From the NCBI RefSeq assembly GCF_008692845.1, contig NZ_VXJW01000002.1, positions 248,001-312,000 on the forward strand: a DNA stretch of 64,000 nt, in the 5' to 3' direction. Positions 60,455 to 64,000 of the stretch are shown here, piece after piece. The stretch is from Salmonella enterica subsp. arizonae (lineage in GTDB: Bacteria > Pseudomonadota > Gammaproteobacteria > Enterobacterales > Enterobacteriaceae). The translations under genes were made by a program, and so were the position numbers. The notes beneath the pieces are model-generated. The model saw only the letters and a list, made by a program, of their open reading frames with translations. It had not been told where the DNA came from and did not search any database. Within the stretch, counting starts at the first letter, position 1. The number at the start of each line of letters is the position of its first letter.

Positions 60455-60904
60455 GTGAGACATGTTTATGTGGCCAGCCATGGCCCTTTTGCCCGCGGAC
60501 TTATTAACAGTCTATCGCTGCTGATTGGCGACGAACACGGCGTGACACCGGTTTGCGCCTACGATGGCGATATTGTCACCACGGAGCAGCTTGAACAAAC
60601 CCTCGAAAATCTGATCGCGCAGGCCAACGGCGAAGAAGTGGTGGTGTTTACCGATCTGCTCGGCGGCAGCATCAACAATAGCGCAGCGAAAGTGCTGATG
60701 CGTCACCGTCACGTTTTTGTGGTGGCTGGCGTCAACATGACCCTGCTGCTGGAGTTTTTACTCTGTGAAGAAGAAAGCACAGACGCGGCCATTACCTACG
60801 CCACCAATGCGGCGCGTGAATCCATTGTCTTTATCAACACGCTAATAACACAACCATCCGCTGACCTACAGGGAGAATCCCATGATCAAATTAGTGCGCA
60901 TTGA
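60455..60904 (+). CDS. Mannose-family PTS system EIIA component
   Basis: This 149-residue cytoplasmic EIIA takes phosphate from HPr. The phosphorylated His9 lies in VASHGPFARG, and the FTDLLGGSINNSAAKVL stretch matches the EIIA-Man fold. The start is GTG with GAAGGAGAAAACGG before it. The 3' end overlaps the EIIB gene by 23 bases. It is the first gene of an operon behind a sigma-54 promoter. EIIA and EIIB are separate proteins here, unlike the fused ManX of the mannose system. Substrate is unknown. Confidence 0.92.
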   Translation: MRHVYVASHGPFARGLINSLSLLIGDEHGVTPVCAYDGDIVTTEQLEQTLENLIAQANGEEVVVFTDLLGGSINNSAAKVLMRHRHVFVVAGVNMTLLLEFLLCEEESTDAAITYATNAARESIVFINTLITQPSADLQGESHDQISAH

Positions 60905-61352
60905 TTACCGCCTGCTGCACGGCCAGGTGGTCTTCGCCTGGACCCGGGCGCTGGATATCGACCATATCATCGTCGCTAACGCTAACGCCGCCGGCGACGC
61001 GTTTGTCTCTATGTCATTAAGTCTGGCAAAACCCGCTGGCGTGTCGCTGGACATTATTACGGTGGAACAGGCGGCGGAAAAACTCGCCAGCGGCAAGCTG
61101 GATCACAAAAAAGTGATGGTGGTACTGGGAAATACCGCCGAAACCCTCGCCTTCGCCGAGAAAGTGCCAGGGATTAACGTTATCAACTACGGCGGTATCG
61201 CGCAAAAAGAGGGCGCGCAGCAGTTCGGCAAAGCCATATACCTGACCGAGCAGGAGATTGCCGATAGTCAAGCGCTAAAAGCCAAAGGCATCCGTCTGGA
61301 AATGCGCCAGGTTCCGGCCCATTCCGCCGAATTGCTTAACGATAAACTCTGA
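60882..61352 (+). CDS. Mannose-family PTS system EIIB component
   Basis: This 156-residue EIIB accepts phosphate from EIIA on His13 in RIDYRLLHGQVVFAW, the family active-site loop, and passes it to the sugar during transport. Conserved NYGGIAQKEGAQQFGKAIYLT follows in the second half. The ATG lies inside the EIIA gene with a GGAGAATCCC site. The EIIC gene begins 14 bp after the stop. Confidence 0.93.
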   Translation: MIKLVRIDYRLLHGQVVFAWTRALDIDHIIVANANAAGDAFVSMSLSLAKPAGVSLDIITVEQAAEKLASGKLDHKKVMVVLGNTAETLAFAEKVPGINVINYGGIAQKEGAQQFGKAIYLTEQEIADSQALKAKGIRLEMRQVPAHSAELLNDKL

Positions 61353-61366
61353 ACCCGGAGGTCACT

Positions 61367-62110
61367 ATGTTGCTCACCGCAACGCTGCTCGGCCTGATTG
61401 CCGCACTGGGCATTCTTGACGGGCGCTTACTCGGCGTGTCGATGATTGACCGTCCGCTGGTGATGTGCGCCCTCACCGGTCTGGTCTGCGGCAATTTACA
61501 TGAAGGCATTCTGATCGGCGCGACGCTGGAACTGATCTTTTTAGGCAATGTCGCTATCGGCGCCGCCGTACCGCCTGATGTCGTCACCGGTTCGGTACTG
61601 GCGACCGCGTTTTCTATTATGTCCGGGCGCGGGCCCGAAGCGGCGCTGACCATCGCGATTCCTATCTCTATGCTGGCGCAGACTCTCGGCGTCCTGGTGC
61701 GCGTGGTTAACGCCCGCTTTGGCCACATGGCCGATCGTTATGCGGCGCAGGGTAATACCCGGATGGTTGCCGTTATGCACCTGGGAGGCCCAACGCTGCT
61801 CTATTTTCTAAGCGGTTTTCTGCCGGTCTTTTTCGCCATTTTGCTCGGTTCTGCCGCCGTCACCTGGTTCCTCGACGCTATTCCCGCCTTTATTACCAAT
61901 GGCCTGGTTGTCGCCAGTAAGATTTTGCCGGCGCTGGGATTCGCGTTGCTGATCAGCATGATGCTTAGCAGCAAATTAATGCCTTACCTTGGGCTGGGCT
62001 TTCTGATCGCCGCATATACCAAACTGGACATCATCGCCATCGCGCTGTTTGCCGTGGTGCTGGCTTTCATTATCAGCCAGTTTCTTAACACATCCCAACA
62101 GGAGGGCTAA
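61367..62110 (+). CDS. Mannose-family PTS system EIIC permease
   Basis: This 247-residue inner-membrane subunit has about seven to eight hydrophobic segments. The N-terminal half shows the family patterns DGRLLGVSMIDRPLVMCALTGLVCGNLHEGILIGATLELIFLGNVAIGAAVPPD and GSVLATAFSIMSGRGPEAAL. With EIID it forms the sugar channel and specificity site. GGAGG precedes the ATG. Confidence 0.93.
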   Translation: MLLTATLLGLIAALGILDGRLLGVSMIDRPLVMCALTGLVCGNLHEGILIGATLELIFLGNVAIGAAVPPDVVTGSVLATAFSIMSGRGPEAALTIAIPISMLAQTLGVLVRVVNARFGHMADRYAAQGNTRMVAVMHLGGPTLLYFLSGFLPVFFAILLGSAAVTWFLDAIPAFITNGLVVASKILPALGFALLISMMLSSKLMPYLGLGFLIAAYTKLDIIAIALFAVVLAFIISQFLNTSQQEG

Positions 62111-62112
62111 TC

Positions 62113-62967
62113 ATGAGTGAAGTGACGCAGACCCTGATCGACGACGCACAGGCTCACTCGCAAAGCGAAAGCCGCATCACCGCCCGCGATTTACGCAGCG
62201 TTTTCTGGCGCTCCTTTACGTTGCAAGGATCGTGGAACTATGAACGCCAGCAGCATATGGGCTATGCCTTCGCTATGTCGCCAGCGCTGAAGCGTATCTA
62301 CCAAGACCCCGCCGAGCTGGGGCGCGCCTTACAGCGCCATCTGGTGCTGTTTAATACCACACCGCATCTGTCAACGTTTGTCTTTGGCCTGTCGATTGCG
62401 ATGGAGGAGGAAAATCAACGCAACCCGGACTTTAACGAAGAGTCGATCAATGCCGTTAAAACCAGCCTGATGGGGCCGCTGGCCGGGATTGGCGATTCCA
62501 TCTTTTGGGGATCGCTGAAAGTTATCGCCGCCGGGATGGGGATCTACTTTGCCCAGCAGGGCAGCATTCTGGGGCCAATTCTCGCCCTACTGGTCTATAA
62601 CATTCCGCACATCCTCTGCCGCTGGTACGCCCTCAAACTGGGCTACCGGGCGGGGACCACCTGGCTGATGCGCATCTGGCAAAGCGGGTTGATGGACAGG
62701 GTGACTTATATCGCGTCAATCGTCGGGTTGATGGTCGTCGGCGCCATGACCGCCAGCATGATCGACATTACTACCCCGCTGAGCTTTACCGCCGGGCAGA
62801 CTACCATGAAAGTGCAGGATTTTATTGACAAAATCCTCCCTTCCCTGCTGCCGCTGCTCTTCACGCTCGGCATGTACAAACTTATCCGTAAGGGCGTGAA
62901 CATTAACTGGATCCTGTTAGGCACCGTCGCGTTTGGGCTTCTTGCCAGCGCGCTGGGCCTACTTTGA
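62113..62967 (+). CDS. Mannose-family PTS system EIID component
   Basis: This 284-residue EIID begins with a cytoplasmic stretch that includes the family signature SWNYERQQHMGYAFAMSPALKRIY, followed by TTPHLSTFVFGLSIAMEEE and MGPLAGIGDSIFWG. Hydrophobic helices occupy the C-terminal third. The ATG comes two bases after the EIIC stop with AGGAGG upstream, so the two are made together. A SIS-domain enzyme gene follows after 14 bp. Confidence 0.94.
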   Translation: MSEVTQTLIDDAQAHSQSESRITARDLRSVFWRSFTLQGSWNYERQQHMGYAFAMSPALKRIYQDPAELGRALQRHLVLFNTTPHLSTFVFGLSIAMEEENQRNPDFNEESINAVKTSLMGPLAGIGDSIFWGSLKVIAAGMGIYFAQQGSILGPILALLVYNIPHILCRWYALKLGYRAGTTWLMRIWQSGLMDRVTYIASIVGLMVVGAMTASMIDITTPLSFTAGQTTMKVQDFIDKILPSLLPLLFTLGMYKLIRKGVNINWILLGTVAFGLLASALGLL

Positions 62968-62981
62968 CGAGAGGTAATACT

Positions 62982-64000
62982 ATGCAAGTAGAAGACTATA
63001 TGAACGAGACGCCCCTTCGCCTGCTGGAGATGCTGACGCAGACGCGGGAAGATCTCTGGCGCGCGGCGCAGGCGCTAACGGAACGCGGCGTCACCCGCAT
63101 TATTCTGACAGGCTCCGGCACGTCATACCACGGCGCGCTAACCGCTCGCGCATTTATGCAGCGCTGGTGCGCATTGCCGGTGGATGTCTGCTGGCCGTTT
63201 ATGCTTGACAACGAGACGCTTGCCCGCAGCGGCAAGGCACTGGTTGTCGGCATCTCCCAGGGCGGCGGCAGCCTCTCAACGCTGGCGGGGATGGAGCGCG
63301 CCCGCGATATTGGTCATATCACCGCCTCAATGGCTGGCGTGGCGCCTGCGACTATCGACCGGGCGGCGGATTATATCCTTACCGTTCCCTGCGGCGAAGA
63401 AACCGCTGGCGCGAAAACAAAAGGCTATCACTGCACGGTTCTCAATTTGATGCTGCTGGCGCTCGCCGTCGCCGGGCAGCAACAGCGGCTGGATGGCGAA
63501 CAGCGCCGGTCACTGCTGCTGCGGATGGAAAAGACCTTTAACCACCTGCCCGCGCTGATTACCGCCTCGCAGGCGTGGACGCAAACCAATGCGCTGGCGC
63601 TGCGCGATAGCGCAGATATTCGTCTGACCGGCCCGGCAACGCTGTTCGGTACGGTGCAGGAAGGTGCGCTCAAGATGCTGGAGACGTTGCGCTGCCCGGT
63701 ATCGGGCTACGAATTCGAGGAGTTTATTCACGGTATTTACAATGCCTTTAATGCGCAATCCGCACTCATTATGCTCGACCCGCAGCCTGACGCGCGTCAG
63801 GATCGGCTGGCGCAAATACTCGGTGACTGGACGCCGTCTATTTACCGCATCGGCCCGCAGGTAGAAAATAATGGTCTGAATCTGAATTTCCCGTTTGTCA
63901 ATGATGAGGACTTTGCTGTCTTTGAATATATCATTCCACTACAAATGCTATGTGCGATATTACCCCCGCAAAAAGGCATTAATCCGGCGATACCCAAAGA
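62982..64000 (+). CDS. SIS-domain sugar isomerase/deglycase, 3' end cut by window
   Basis: The frame is open from ATG 62982 (GAGAGGTAATACT site) to the window end, at least 339 residues. It has two SIS sugar-phosphate domains; the first shows LTGSGTSYHGALTAR (43-57) and SQGGGSLST (92-100). FEEFIHGIYNAFNA near 245 resembles the GlmS/AgaS/FrlB group. In Salmonella gfr-type operons similar proteins cleave phosphorylated fructoselysine or glucoselysine, so an Amadori-type or amino-sugar substrate is plausible, but this is inferred from context. The C-terminus and the next genes are not visible. Confidence 0.88.
   Translation, partial: MQVEDYMNETPLRLLEMLTQTREDLWRAAQALTERGVTRIILTGSGTSYHGALTARAFMQRWCALPVDVCWPFMLDNETLARSGKALVVGISQGGGSLSTLAGMERARDIGHITASMAGVAPATIDRAADYILTVPCGEETAGAKTKGYHCTVLNLMLLALAVAGQQQRLDGEQRRSLLLRMEKTFNHLPALITASQAWTQTNALALRDSADIRLTGPATLFGTVQEGALKMLETLRCPVSGYEFEEFIHGIYNAFNAQSALIMLDPQPDARQDRLAQILGDWTPSIYRIGPQVENNGLNLNFPFVNDEDFAVFEYIIPLQMLCAILPPQKGINPAIPK

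Overview
The window is a chromosomal segment of an enteric bacterium, almost certainly Salmonella. The gene order matches the Escherichia coli rodA-to-entD region read backwards, but it also carries a divergent ramA/ramR pair beside ybdJ and nfsB and a mannose-family PTS operon after nfsB, a combination typical of Salmonella. Products look 75-100% like the E. coli or Salmonella proteins I remember. Subspecies and serovar cannot be fixed by eye. I see no insertion sequence, prophage, tRNA, rRNA or CRISPR array. One ERIC element and three REP-type palindromes are present.

Layout. (1) 1-9.6 kb, housekeeping: the end of rodA (cut by the window edge), rlpA, dacA, ybeD, lipB, the LysR gene ybeF, lipA, then tatE, ybeM, crcB, cspE and pagP. 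These cover cell-wall elongation and trimming, lipoate synthesis, Tat export, amidase repair, fluoride export, a cold-shock-type RNA chaperone and lipid A palmitoylation. (2) 10-20.8 kb, anaerobic citrate use: dcuC, the DpiB/DpiA (CitA/CitB) two-component system, and the divergent citCDEFXGT operon encoding citrate lyase, its maturation enzymes and a citrate/succinate antiporter. (3) 20.9-28 kb: RNase I, rnk, ybdR, uspG and the peroxide genes ahpC-ahpF, with divergent dsbG. (4) 28.3-31.2 kb: a little-studied group, the LysR gene ybdO, a PP-loop (PAPS-reductase-like) gene ybdN and an overlapping ParB-like gene ybdM. (5) 31.2-36 kb: the methionine-type aminotransferase ybdL and dehydrogenase hcxA (ybdH) around a MetJ-like operator, then ybdD-cstA. 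(6) 36.2-56.4 kb: the whole enterobactin system (entCEBAH, fepB, entS, fepDGC, fepE, entF-ybdZ-fes, fepA-entD) with Fur-like boxes in all three divergent control regions. (7) 56.5-60.3 kb: ybdK, ybdJ, ramA/ramR, ybdF, nfsB. (8) 60.4-64 kb: a predicted sigma-54-dependent mannose-family PTS operon (EIIA, EIIB, EIIC, EIID) followed by a SIS-domain enzyme running off the window end.

How the genes work together. EntC, EntB and EntA make 2,3-dihydroxybenzoate. EntE, EntB and EntF, helped by the MbtH-like YbdZ, assemble enterobactin. EntD primes the carrier domains and EntH clears mischarged ones. EntS exports the product, FepA, FepB, FepD, FepG and FepC bring back the ferric form, and Fes releases the iron. 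In the citrate block CitT exchanges citrate for succinate, the lyase cleaves citrate, and the adjacent DcuC can move C4-dicarboxylates.

The most notable observations are: the PTS/SIS operon with a near-consensus -24/-12 promoter and a 9-bp direct repeat spaced by 32 bp upstream; a ramA reading frame that misses its expected C-terminus by one base and runs into ybdJ; an ERIC element that makes up most of the predicted entC leader; a run of nine A residues just before the dpiB/dpiA overlap; and the uncharacterised ybdO-ybdN-ybdM group.
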